Origin: Hymenobacter frigidus
GTDB lineage: Bacteria > Bacteroidota > Bacteroidia > Cytophagales > Hymenobacteraceae
DNA: 64,000 nt
Assembly (NCBI RefSeq): GCF_014640435.1
Contig: NZ_BMGY01000021.1
Span: 16,076 to 80,075 of the forward strand
Direction: 5' to 3'
A model generated the notes under the pieces. The model did not search any database and was not told where the DNA came from. It saw nothing but the letters and a program-made list of their open reading frames with translations. A program made the translations under genes and the position numbers. Shown here in pieces: positions 16,960 through 24,553 of the stretch (position 1 is its first letter; each line of letters starts with the position of its first letter).

Positions 16960-17463
16960 ATGACGCGTATTGGCTTGCTTTCGGACACCCACGGTTATTT
17001 CGACGAGCGAATAGCGCACCATTTGCGCGATTGCGACGAAATATGGCACGCCGGCGACTTCGGCGATGCCCATGTGTTGGATGAACTGCGGGCCTTGGCG
17101 CCGTGCTTTCGGGGCGTGTACGGCAATATCGACGGCACGGACGTCCGCCGAACCGAGCCCCTGACCCAGGACTTTGTGGTTGAAGGCTTACGGGTGCTCA
17201 TCACGCACATTGGCGGCTACCCGGGCCACTACGCCCCGGCCGCCCGGCCCCTGCTCGATGCCGCCCGGCCGGGCCTGTTCGTGACCGGCCACTCGCACAT
17301 TCTGCGGGTGATGCCGGACAAGGCCCGGGGCCTGCTCCACCTCAACCCCGGGGCCGCGGGGCGGCACGGCTTCCACCAGGTACGCACGCTGCTGCGCTTC
17401 GGCATCGAGGCCGGCAAGGTGGTCGACCTGCAAGTAGTGGAACTGGGCAAGCGCGCCAGTTAG
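16960..17463 (+). CDS. YfcE/MJ0936-type metallophosphoesterase
   Basis: Compact calcineurin-like phosphodiesterase of 167 residues. Metal-binding motifs in order are LLSDTHGYFD, WHAGDFGD, RGVYGNID (GNxD), LITHIGGYPG and the closing TGHSHIL. Members hydrolyse phosphodiester bonds with Mn2+ or Ni2+; the natural substrate is usually unknown. The gene is divergent from the NUDIX gene, with 136 bases between. A CATCTTTG box (16948-16955) abuts the ATG, as at menC, hinting at a leaderless transcript. Confidence 0.9.
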   Translation: MTRIGLLSDTHGYFDERIAHHLRDCDEIWHAGDFGDAHVLDELRALAPCFRGVYGNIDGTDVRRTEPLTQDFVVEGLRVLITHIGGYPGHYAPAARPLLDAARPGLFVTGHSHILRVMPDKARGLLHLNPGAAGRHGFHQVRTLLRFGIEAGKVVDLQVVELGKRAS

Positions 17464-17508
17464 CCGCAGTGCCCCCGGCTTTTGCGCTAGCCTATCCTGA
17501 AACCGACA

Positions 17509-17541
17509 AGCCCCGCCGCCTGCGGGGCAGGCGGCGGGGCT
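17509..17541. terminator. GC-rich hairpin between convergent genes
   Basis: Perfect 15-base arms AGCCCCGCCGCCTGC (17509-17523) and GCAGGCGGCGGGGCT (17527-17541) with a 3-base loop, 46 bases after the phosphoesterase stop. No T run follows on either strand, so termination is plausible but not certain. Confidence 0.45.
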
Positions 17542-17614
17542 CATCAAAGGGGTTGGCAAGTAGCGTTGGGCAGCCCGAATACTTTCGAACTGCTTGGGCT
17601 ACGAGCGAAAATCC

Positions 17615-17920
17615 TTACAGCGCGATTTCGGGCTTGGGGTGCTCGCCTGGCTGACCATCGGCGTTCACCGGCTTGGTTACGGAATCAGCGGCTTCGAATG
17701 CGGCAGCGTTGTCGGCCACATCGGCGGTTTCAGCAGCCGCTTTCTTGGCGGGAGCCGTGGCAGCCGGAGCCGCACCGTTGGTGGTGAAACGGGATTTCAG
17801 CTCTTCGATGTCCACGTTTTTCAGAACGGGCGTACGGAGCAAATCCTTGATAATGCTCTTCTTATTGTTGGCGCGGGCAATGTTCTTGCGGTGCTTGCGC
17901 TTGAGGCGGGTAACGGACAT
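17615..17920 (-). CDS. Small basic conserved protein, unknown function
   Basis: A 101-residue protein whose first 45 residues are strongly basic (MSVTRLKRKHRKNIARANNK, then LLRTPVLKNVDIEELKSRF). The remainder is an Ala/Pro/Thr-rich, low-complexity acidic tail. I recall the N-terminal pattern as conserved in Cytophagales small proteins, but no function is attached. The charge pattern suggests nucleic-acid or ribosome association, an inference only. It has one of the best promoters in the window (17963-17993) and is a single-gene unit, so it is probably well expressed. Confidence 0.75.
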   Translation of the reverse strand: MSVTRLKRKHRKNIARANNKKSIIKDLLRTPVLKNVDIEELKSRFTTNGAAPAATAPAKKAAAETADVADNAAAFEAADSVTKPVNADGQPGEHPKPEIAL

Positions 17921-17962
17921 GGTGCCGGATTGGTTAAAGTCTAGGGCTTACGAAACGGAGGG

Positions 17963-17993
17963 CAAAAGTAGGGCTTTCATTTTGAAAGTGCAA
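17963..17993 (-). promoter_or_regulatory. Promoter of the small basic protein gene
   Basis: On the minus strand TTG (17991-17993) is followed after 20 bases by TACTTTTG (17963-17970), a perfect TAnnTTTG box. It lies 43 bases upstream of the ATG. Confidence 0.6.
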
Positions 17994-18059
17994 GCACCGC
18001 AGGCATTTTGCTGAATTACTGCAGATTCAGGTGGGGCGCGGCCGAGCGGTTTCGAGCGC

Positions 18060-18067
18060 TACTTTTG
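18060..18067 (+). promoter_or_regulatory. -7 box upstream of threonine aldolase
   Basis: TACTTTTG is a perfect Bacteroidota -7 element 43 bases before the aldolase ATG. The same octamer serves the divergent small basic gene about 90 bases to the left, so this spacer is a two-way promoter region. No clear -33 TTG was identified for this side. Confidence 0.45.
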
Positions 18068-18110
18068 CCCTGGCCCCGCCCACCATCGGCCGAGGCCCTG
18101 CCCCGCTCCT

Positions 18111-19157
18111 ATGCCAACCTCAACCCCAGCTTTGCCCCTCATCGACCTGCGCTCCGACACCGTGACGCGCCCTACTCCCGCTATGCTGGCAGCCATGTGG
18201 GCAGCCCCCGTCGGCGACGACGTGTACGAGGAAGACCCCACCGTGCGCCGCCTGGAAGAAGCCGCCGCCGCTCGCTTTGGCATGGAGGCCGGCTTATTCT
18301 GCCCCTCGGGCACGATGACCAATCAAATTGCCATCAAGGCCCACACCGAACCGCTGAGCGAGGTTATTTGCGAGCAGACGGCCCACGTGTACCTCTGGGA
18401 AGTGGGCGGCATTGCGTTCCATTCCAGCGCCTCGGTGGCGCTGCTGGTCGGCGACCGGGGCCGCCTCACGGCCGCGCAGGTGGAGGCGGCCATCCGGCCC
18501 GATAACGTGCACTACCCCACCACCCGCCTCGTATGCCTCGAAAACACGCACAACCGCGGTGGCGGCAGCTGCTACAGCTGGGACGACATGGCGGCTATCA
18601 GCGAAGTGGCGAAGCGGCACGGGCTGGCCCGCCACCTCGATGGAGCCCGGATTTTCAACGCCCTGGTGGCAACCGGCCAGCGCAGCGAGGACTACAACCA
18701 GGTATTCGACTCCATATCCGTATGCCTGAGCAAGGGCCTGGGCGCGCCGGTGGGCTCGGTGCTGCTGGGCACGCAGGCCTTTATTCAGAAGTGCAAGCGC
18801 ATCCGCAAGGTGATGGGCGGCGGGTGGCGGCAGGCGGGCTACCTGGCCGCCGCCGGCCTGTATGCCCTGGAAAACAACGTGGACCGCCTGGCCGATGACC
18901 ACCGCCGCGCCGCTCGCCTGGCCGAGGTGCTGCGCCAGCAGCCCTACGTGACCGAGGTGCTGGCCCCGGAAACCAACCTCGTCATTTTCCGGCTGCACGA
19001 GCGCCAGCCGTCCGCCGATTTTCTGGCCGCGCTGGAGGCTCAGGGCATTCGGGCCAGCAGCTTCGGGCCGCAGTGGATTCGCTTCGTGACGCACCTGGAC
19101 GTGGATGATGCCATGATGGGCCGGATTGAAGCAGCTTTATCGATGGTGAATAGCTAA
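18111..19157 (+). CDS. ltaE: Low-specificity L-threonine aldolase
   Basis: PLP enzyme that cleaves threonine or allo-threonine to glycine and acetaldehyde. At 348 residues it has the usual length. Motifs are [15 protein letters not shown] at the N-terminus, [45 protein letters not shown] (Asp that binds PLP) and [12 protein letters not shown], where the Lys forms the Schiff base. The C-terminal domain ends [15 protein letters not shown]. It stands alone on the plus strand behind its own promoter box. Confidence 0.92.
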   Translation: MPTSTPALPLIDLRSDTVTRPTPAMLAAMWAAPVGDDVYEEDPTVRRLEEAAAARFGMEAGLFCPSGTMTNQIAIKAHTEPLSEVICEQTAHVYLWEVGGIAFHSSASVALLVGDRGRLTAAQVEAAIRPDNVHYPTTRLVCLENTHNRGGGSCYSWDDMAAISEVAKRHGLARHLDGARIFNALVATGQRSEDYNQVFDSISVCLSKGLGAPVGSVLLGTQAFIQKCKRIRKVMGGGWRQAGYLAAAGLYALENNVDRLADDHRRAARLAEVLRQQPYVTEVLAPETNLVIFRLHERQPSADFLAALEAQGIRASSFGPQWIRFVTHLDVDDAMMGRIEAALSMVNS

Positions 19158-19387
19158 TGGTGAATTGGTTTTGCTTCCGCATTTGCGGTGGAAATAATTA
19201 GAATTCTCCATTGCGCTGGTGAGCAGCAGCGTTGGCCGACGTCAACCCACTGCTTTCCACCAGTCGCGACGGCGGTTGCGGTGTTGAAGCCACTGCCTGG
19301 GCCCGGGACAGCCCAAAGTTGGCCTCGGGCCCAGGCATAAAATCAGCGTTTTCGGACCCACATCTGCGTTTTTACGTTCTCAAGGCC

Positions 19388-20044
19388 ATGAATTTACTCA
19401 TCATTGGCGACGTGCACGGGTGCTTCCACACTTTCAGCGAGTTGCTCACGCACTGGCGGCCCGCCACTGAGTACCTCATCCAGGTGGGCGACCTGGTGGA
19501 CCGGGGCCGGCACGTGCCCGAAACCGTGACGCTGGCCTGCCAGCTCAGCGAAAAACACCCCGATACCGCCACTTTTCTGATGGGCAACCATGAGCAGAGT
19601 ATGCTGCGGCACTACGGCCCCGTGGGCCCGTACTTGGACTGGCTGGAGTGGGGCGGCCGCACCACCGTGGCGCAGTATAAAGCCCGCCCGCAGCTGCTGG
19701 CGCAGCACCTGCCCTGGCTGACCCAGCGGCCGCTGCTGTGGCAGAATGAGCACGTGCTGGTGAGCCACGCCGGCCTGGCCGATTCGCTTCACGCCCTCGA
19801 CCCTGCGCACCCCGATGGCTTGCTCTGGCGGCGCGGCCCCCTCCGCAAGCTGCCCACCCAGCGGCAGGTGGTGGGCCACACCCCCACCGACGACGGCGAC
19901 CCGCAGCTTGATACCGACTCCGATACCATTTACCTCGATACCGGGGCTTACCTGGGGCGCAACCTGGCCGGTGTGCGCCTCACCCCCACCGGTGAGGTAC
20001 TGGACATGATTTTGATTCCGACCCACGCCGCCGATTTGCGCTGA
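19388..20044 (+). CDS. PPP-type serine/threonine phosphatase-like metallophosphoesterase
   Basis: A 218-residue phosphoesterase with the PPP signature set: IGDVHGCFHT, QVGDLVDRGRHVPE, LMGNHEQSM, a later VSHAGLADS and VVGHTPTDDG. These place metal ligands as in lambda phosphatase and the bacterial PrpA/ApaH-like group, so protein phosphatase or Ap4A hydrolase activity is possible. The frame opens at 19232, but the 52 extra residues are not family-like; the ATG at 19388 begins directly at the first motif. It is followed 29 bases later by the DNA glycosylase gene, probably in one transcript. Confidence 0.87.
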   Translation: MNLLIIGDVHGCFHTFSELLTHWRPATEYLIQVGDLVDRGRHVPETVTLACQLSEKHPDTATFLMGNHEQSMLRHYGPVGPYLDWLEWGGRTTVAQYKARPQLLAQHLPWLTQRPLLWQNEHVLVSHAGLADSLHALDPAHPDGLLWRRGPLRKLPTQRQVVGHTPTDDGDPQLDTDSDTIYLDTGAYLGRNLAGVRLTPTGEVLDMILIPTHAADLR

Positions 20045-20073
20045 CATTCTGCTCCGCTAACTACCTCCTGCTC

Positions 20074-20706
20074 ATGTCCCACCAGGCCGCCATCCAACAC
20101 CTTTCTGCCGCCGACCCGCTCTTGGGCGACCTTATTGCGCGCGGCCGCGCCATTGAGCCCCGGCCCCACGAAGACCTGTACCTGGCGCTGCTGCGGGCCA
20201 TTGTCAGCCAGCAGATTTCAACCAAGGCGGCGGCGGCTATCTGGAAGCGTTTCCAGGCCCTGTTTCCGCCCGAGGGCTACCCCGAGCCGCGCGAAGTGCT
20301 GGCCCTGAGCGAGGACGAGCTGCGCGCCGCCGGGCTTTCGCGCCAAAAGGCCGGCTACCTCAAGGCCATTGCTGAATATAACGAGCGCGGCCTGCTCGAC
20401 TACGAGCACCTCACCAGCCTGTCGGAGGAAGCCTTCACCCAGCACCTCACCGCCATCCGGGGCGTGGGCCGCTGGACGGCCCAGATGCTGCAAATGTTTG
20501 CCCTCGACCAACCCGACGTGTTTTCGGAAGGCGACCTGGGTGTGCAGAACGCCATGCGCCGCCTCTACGCCCTGGAAGAAACCGGCCGCGCCCTGCAAAA
20601 GCGCATGCTGCTCATTGCCGAAAACTGGCGGCCCTATCGCACCCTGGCTTGCAAATACCTCTGGCAGTCGCTGGACCAAGGCACCCAGATTCCGCCCACG
20701 GTTTAG
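20074..20706 (+). CDS. DNA-3-methyladenine glycosylase II (AlkA-type, HhH-GPD)
   Basis: Base-excision repair glycosylase of 210 residues that removes alkylated purines. It has the HhH-GPD fold: IVSQQISTKAAAAIWKRF, GLSRQKAGYLKAIA, the hairpin LTAIRGVGRWTAQMLQMFAL and the catalytic Asp region VFSEGDLGVQNAMRRLY. It lacks the N-terminal regulatory or TATA-like domain of E. coli AlkA, so it is the short form. It is the last gene before a strong terminator. Confidence 0.9.
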   Translation: MSHQAAIQHLSAADPLLGDLIARGRAIEPRPHEDLYLALLRAIVSQQISTKAAAAIWKRFQALFPPEGYPEPREVLALSEDELRAAGLSRQKAGYLKAIAEYNERGLLDYEHLTSLSEEAFTQHLTAIRGVGRWTAQMLQMFALDQPDVFSEGDLGVQNAMRRLYALEETGRALQKRMLLIAENWRPYRTLACKYLWQSLDQGTQIPPTV

Positions 20707-20749
20707 CGCCAACGACGCGCCCCCGCACATCGCTGGCCACATTATCATA

Positions 20750-20796
20750 AAAAAGGCTGACTATCAACAATTATTGTGTTGATAGTCAGCCTTTTT
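20750..20796 (+). terminator. Rho-independent terminator after the glycosylase gene
   Basis: Perfect 20-base arms (20750-20769 and 20777-20796) with a 7-base loop. The stem begins with five A and ends with five T followed by a further C/T tract. It separates the repair unit from the EPS locus. Confidence 0.9.
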
Positions 20797-21010
20797 CTAC
20801 TTAACAAGCAGGTAGCTACGGCAGGTTAGCGACTCAACTCAGGACCCTATACCTTCGATTATTACTCAAAAATAATTAATTTATACTATATATAACGAAT
20901 TTTCTATTAAATTAGCTTTTGTTATTCTCACCCAGGTAACAGGCAGCAGTAAGCAACCGGCCACTACCCGGCTGGCCTTTCTCGTCTGCACTACCTCCTC
21001 ACGCCTTTCC
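20797..21010 (+). promoter_or_regulatory. AT-rich leader and promoter region of the EPS operon
   Basis: This 214-base stretch between a terminator and wza holds no gene. It is markedly AT-rich around 20865-20930, unlike the flanking DNA. TAGCTTTTG at 20913-20921 is a one-base-expanded variant of TAnnTTTG, the best -7 candidate seen; no firm -33 element was identified. It is the only plausible start site for the long plus-strand EPS operon. Confidence 0.4.
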
Positions 21011-21799
21011 ATGCGCATACCCTTCTACTTCAGCTTGCGGATAATGGTGGTGGTACTGTTGGCAGGGCTGCTGGGCAGTTGCGTAGCCCAGCGCGAGCTG
21101 CCCTACCTGCAGGGCAAAGACTACTCTACCCAAGCCACCGTGCAGGTAGAAAACGAGCGCCAGGTGTACCGCCTACAGCCCGGCGACGTGCTCAGCATTC
21201 TGGTGCAGAGCGTGCAGCCGGCCCTCAATGATATGTTCAGCATGACCACGGGCCAGAACATTCAGAGCGGCGACCCCGGCAACCTGTTCGTGTCGGGCTA
21301 CTCCGTGGATGCGGCTGGCAGCATTACCCTGCCCACCGTGGGCCGCCTGAAAGTGGCTGGCCTGACGGTGGAAGAAACCCAGCTGCTGGTGCAAAAAGAA
21401 GTGGCCCGCTTCATGCGCGAGGCCAACGTGGTGGTGAAGCTCACCAGCTTTAAGCTCACCATCCTGGGCGAGGTCCGGGTGCCTGGCCGCTATTTCGTGT
21501 ACAATGCCCAGGCCACGGTGCTCGAAGCCCTGGGCCTGGCCGGCGACCTTACCGAGTTCGGCAGCCGCACCAATGTGAAACTGATTCGGCCCACGCCGAA
21601 GGGCTCAGAAGTGGTGCTGCTCGACCTCACCGACCCTAACCTGCTCCGCTCCAAATACTACTACCTGCTGCCCAACGATGCCCTGTACGTGGAGCCGCTG
21701 AAGGCGCGCACCAACCGCGGCAACGCCAACAATCTGGGGCTGGTGTTCGGTGGCCTGTCCACCATCATCCTGCTCCTGAGCTTTATCAAGGCCAACTAA
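21011..21799 (+). CDS. Wza-like polysaccharide export lipoprotein (Poly_export/SLBB)
   Basis: Outer-membrane auxiliary export protein of 262 residues that would form the channel for the EPS. The signal peptide ends in a lipobox, VVLLAGLLGSC, so Cys near residue 24 is lipidated. The Poly_export domain starts VYRLQPGDVLSILVQS; an SLBB-like segment follows (KLTILGEVRVPGRYFVYN, LEALGLAGDLTEFGSRTNVK). The end has a single membrane-spanning helix, LVFGGLSTIILLLSFI, typical of Bacteroidota Wza relatives and longer-tailed than E. coli Wza. It is the first gene of the operon and lies 56 bases before the Wzc homologue. Confidence 0.92.
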   Translation: MRIPFYFSLRIMVVVLLAGLLGSCVAQRELPYLQGKDYSTQATVQVENERQVYRLQPGDVLSILVQSVQPALNDMFSMTTGQNIQSGDPGNLFVSGYSVDAAGSITLPTVGRLKVAGLTVEETQLLVQKEVARFMREANVVVKLTSFKLTILGEVRVPGRYFVYNAQATVLEALGLAGDLTEFGSRTNVKLIRPTPKGSEVVLLDLTDPNLLRSKYYYLLPNDALYVEPLKARTNRGNANNLGLVFGGLSTIILLLSFIKAN

Positions 21800-21855
21800 C
21801 GCCCCGGCATTGCGTCCGGCCGGCCCTGGCCCTCACCCCCTATCCGTTTCTGCTT

Positions 21856-24240
21856 ATGGAAACCCGGCCTTCCTCCGACGAAATAGATTTGCACGCCCTG
21901 TTTTTTAAGCTGCGCACCCGCTGGCCGCTGTTTGTGCTGGCGCTGGCGCTGGCAGTGGGCGGGGCCTACCTCTATTGGCAGATGAAGGCCCCGGTGTACG
22001 CCTTCCGGGCCACCATGCTGCTCGGCGACCAGGGCACGGGTTCGAAGCAGACCCAGGAGCTGCTGCAGCTGCTGCAGGTGCGGGACAAAGGCGTGAAGAT
22101 GGAGGACGAAATCGGCGTGCTCACCTCGGGCGAATTTGTGCGGCAGGCCGTGGCCAAGCTGCCCTACGCCGTGAGCTACTACGCCCAGCCCCGCACCTGG
22201 CTCAACCAGCTGCGCCCCCTGAAAGTGCGCGAGCGGCCCGCCGCCGCCGTGCCCTTCCAGGTGTGGGTTGATTTGACCGCGCCACAGCTCACCGGCGTGC
22301 CTATTTACGTGGAGCCGGCCGGGCCGGGCCGCTTCCGGCTGCGGGCCACGGCCCCGAAAGCCGCCCTCTACAGCCTGCCCACCAGCGAGCGGCTGGCCGA
22401 TATCAACGACGCGGCCCTGGACCAGACCGGCACCTGGGGCGACACCCTGCGCACTCGCCTACTCACGGCCGTACTGCAGCGCATGCCGGGCGTAGCCTTC
22501 GGAGCCGAGCCCACCGCCTACTACTTCGTACTGAACGATTTGAACGGAGCCGCCGGTGAGTACCAGAGCAGCCTGGCCGTGCGCCCCATCGACCACGAGT
22601 CGCGCATTATCGAGCTGAGCGCCAAGAATACGGTGCCGGCCAAAGGCGTGCAGTTTCTGGACACGCTGATGGCCCAGTACATCGCATCCGATTTGAACGA
22701 AAAAGACCTCACCGGCCGCAAAACGCTGGCTTTTTTGAACCAGGAGATTGATAAGATTTCGGGCATGCGGCGGCAATCGGCCGAGGCACTGGCCTCGTTT
22801 CGGGCCACGCGCGGGGTGCTGGACGTAGCCGCGCAGTCCACTTCGGGCATCCAGCGGATGAGCGGGCTGGAAATAGACCGCGCCCAGGTGGCCATGCGCC
22901 GCAAATACTACCAGAACATGCTGGCCTACCTGCGCGCCAACCGCAACGCCAGCCAGGTGGCCTCGCCCAGCAGCGCCGGCATTGAGGACCCGGTGCTGAA
23001 CAGCCTGATAATGCAGCTCACCAACCTCAACGAGAAGCGGGCTGAGCTCACGGCCACGGCCAGCGGCGACAATCCCCTGCTGACGGTGCTCGACGGCCGC
23101 ATTCGCAACACCAAGGAATCGCTGATTCAGACGCTGGCCAACATGAGCCAGGCCAACGACATCGCTCTGCGCGACCTGGACGGCCAGCTGGGCCAGGTGC
23201 GCGGCCAGATGAGCCAGATGCCCGAGAGCGAGCGGCAGCTCTCGTCCCTAAAAAGCACAAGTGATTTTAACGAAAAAAACTACAACTTCTTGGTTGATAA
23301 GCGCAACGAGGCGGCCATTGCCCTGGCCACCAACGCCACCGACAAAAAAATCATTGACCCGGCCCAGCAAGCCAGCAGTGAGCCCGAGTCGCCGAAGCCC
23401 GTGCTGGTGGGGCTGCTGGCCCTGCTGGTAGGGCTGCTGTTGCCTACCGGCGTAGTGTTGGTGCTGGATAAGGCCAACCGCCGCATTCAGGGCCGCGACG
23501 ACCTGGCCGAAGTCACCACCATTCCGCTGCTGGGCGTGGTGGCCCACGGCTCAAAGTCCGACAAGATTTCGATGCTGCGCGATGCCAAGGGCCCGATTGC
23601 GGAGTCGTTTCGGTCCATTCGGGTCAATTTGCAGTACTTGGCGGCGGGGCTTGATAAAAAGGTGCTGGGCGTGACTTCATCGATTCCGGGCGAAGGCAAA
23701 ACCTTTTGCGCCGTGAACATTGCCGCCGAGCTGGCCATGAGCGGCCGCCGCGTGATGCTGGTGGAAACCGACCTGCGCCGCCCCACCGTGGCCAGCTACT
23801 TCGACCTCGACCCCACGCCGGCGCACGGGCTGGCCAGCTACCTCACCGGGGCCAGTACGCTGGACGAAGCCTGCCGCCCCAGCGGCATCGCCCACCTCGA
23901 CGTGCTCACCTGCGGACATATTCCGTCCAACCCCACCGAGCTGCTGGAAGGCCCGCGCATGGCCGAGCTGCTGACCCAGCTGCGGGCCGAGTACGACTAC
24001 GTGGTGCTCGACACCCCGCCGGTGGGCTTCGTGGCCGAATACTTCGTGCTGGTGCGCTTCCTCGACGCCAACATTTACGTGGTGCGCCACAACTACACCG
24101 AACGCGGCCTGGTGAGCCAGATTGACGAGCTGCACCGCACGCAGCGCATCAAGCAGCTCTACATGATTATCAACGACATGCACTTCGACCGCAACTACGA
24201 GTACCGCTACAAAAGCAAGGCCTACGCTTACGGCTACTGA
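21856..24240 (+). CDS. Wzc-like tyrosine autokinase and EPS chain-length regulator
   Basis: Inner-membrane co-polymerase and BY-kinase of 794 residues. It has an N-terminal Wzz domain with a first membrane helix (WPLFVLALALAVGGAYLYW), a long periplasmic coiled-coil region, a second helix near residue 520 (VLVGLLALLVGLLLPTGVVL) and the cytoplasmic kinase. Walker A is SSIPGEGKTFCAVN near 610, Walker A' VETDLRRPT, and Walker B YVVLDTPPVG near 717. The last 14 residues hold six tyrosines (YEYRYKSKAYAYGY), the autophosphorylation cluster. Kinase and Wzz are fused in one chain, as in proteobacterial Wzc. It should control polymer length and Wza opening. Confidence 0.93.
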   Translation: METRPSSDEIDLHALFFKLRTRWPLFVLALALAVGGAYLYWQMKAPVYAFRATMLLGDQGTGSKQTQELLQLLQVRDKGVKMEDEIGVLTSGEFVRQAVAKLPYAVSYYAQPRTWLNQLRPLKVRERPAAAVPFQVWVDLTAPQLTGVPIYVEPAGPGRFRLRATAPKAALYSLPTSERLADINDAALDQTGTWGDTLRTRLLTAVLQRMPGVAFGAEPTAYYFVLNDLNGAAGEYQSSLAVRPIDHESRIIELSAKNTVPAKGVQFLDTLMAQYIASDLNEKDLTGRKTLAFLNQEIDKISGMRRQSAEALASFRATRGVLDVAAQSTSGIQRMSGLEIDRAQVAMRRKYYQNMLAYLRANRNASQVASPSSAGIEDPVLNSLIMQLTNLNEKRAELTATASGDNPLLTVLDGRIRNTKESLIQTLANMSQANDIALRDLDGQLGQVRGQMSQMPESERQLSSLKSTSDFNEKNYNFLVDKRNEAAIALATNATDKKIIDPAQQASSEPESPKPVLVGLLALLVGLLLPTGVVLVLDKANRRIQGRDDLAEVTTIPLLGVVAHGSKSDKISMLRDAKGPIAESFRSIRVNLQYLAAGLDKKVLGVTSSIPGEGKTFCAVNIAAELAMSGRRVMLVETDLRRPTVASYFDLDPTPAHGLASYLTGASTLDEACRPSGIAHLDVLTCGHIPSNPTELLEGPRMAELLTQLRAEYDYVVLDTPPVGFVAEYFVLVRFLDANIYVVRHNYTERGLVSQIDELHRTQRIKQLYMIINDMHFDRNYEYRYKSKAYAYGY

Positions 24241-24287
24241 TTCAGGCTGCCCAATTTGCCGGCGGCGCTTCCTCACCTTTCCGCGCC

Positions 24288-24533
24288 ATGAAATCCGTCA
24301 TCGCCCCAGCTCCGGAACCGGAATCCGAACCGGAAGTCCTGATTGTCGCGACCGTCAGCGAGATGAAATGGACGTGCACTACCATCCCCGTTGACCTCAA
24401 AAGCACCGCGATGGTGGATGCCGTCCTCGTCAATAAACACAGCATCACCGATTGCCTCACCATGACCCTGACTTCGACCGCCGCGCCTACCACTCTCCCC
24501 GAAAGCCCCAGCACCACCGCCATCGAACCCTGA
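24288..24533 (+). CDS. Small hypothetical protein between wzc and wzx homologues
   Basis: An 81-codon open frame that fits neatly in the operon: 47 bases after the kinase stop and 20 before the flippase ATG, with the same GCGCCATG start context as the flippase. Third codon positions are mostly G or C, as in the neighbouring genes, which supports coding. The product starts Pro/Glu-rich (APAPEPESEPEV) and ends Thr/Ser/Pro-rich, with no membrane segment. The stretch IVATVSEMKWTCTTI resembles the flippase N-terminus TIATVNGVKWTMMSTI, so it may be a degraded partial copy. No family is recognised. Confidence 0.4.
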   Translation: MKSVIAPAPEPESEPEVLIVATVSEMKWTCTTIPVDLKSTAMVDAVLVNKHSITDCLTMTLTSTAAPTTLPESPSTTAIEP

Positions 24534-24553
24534 CTTTTTGCCCCACCCGCGCC

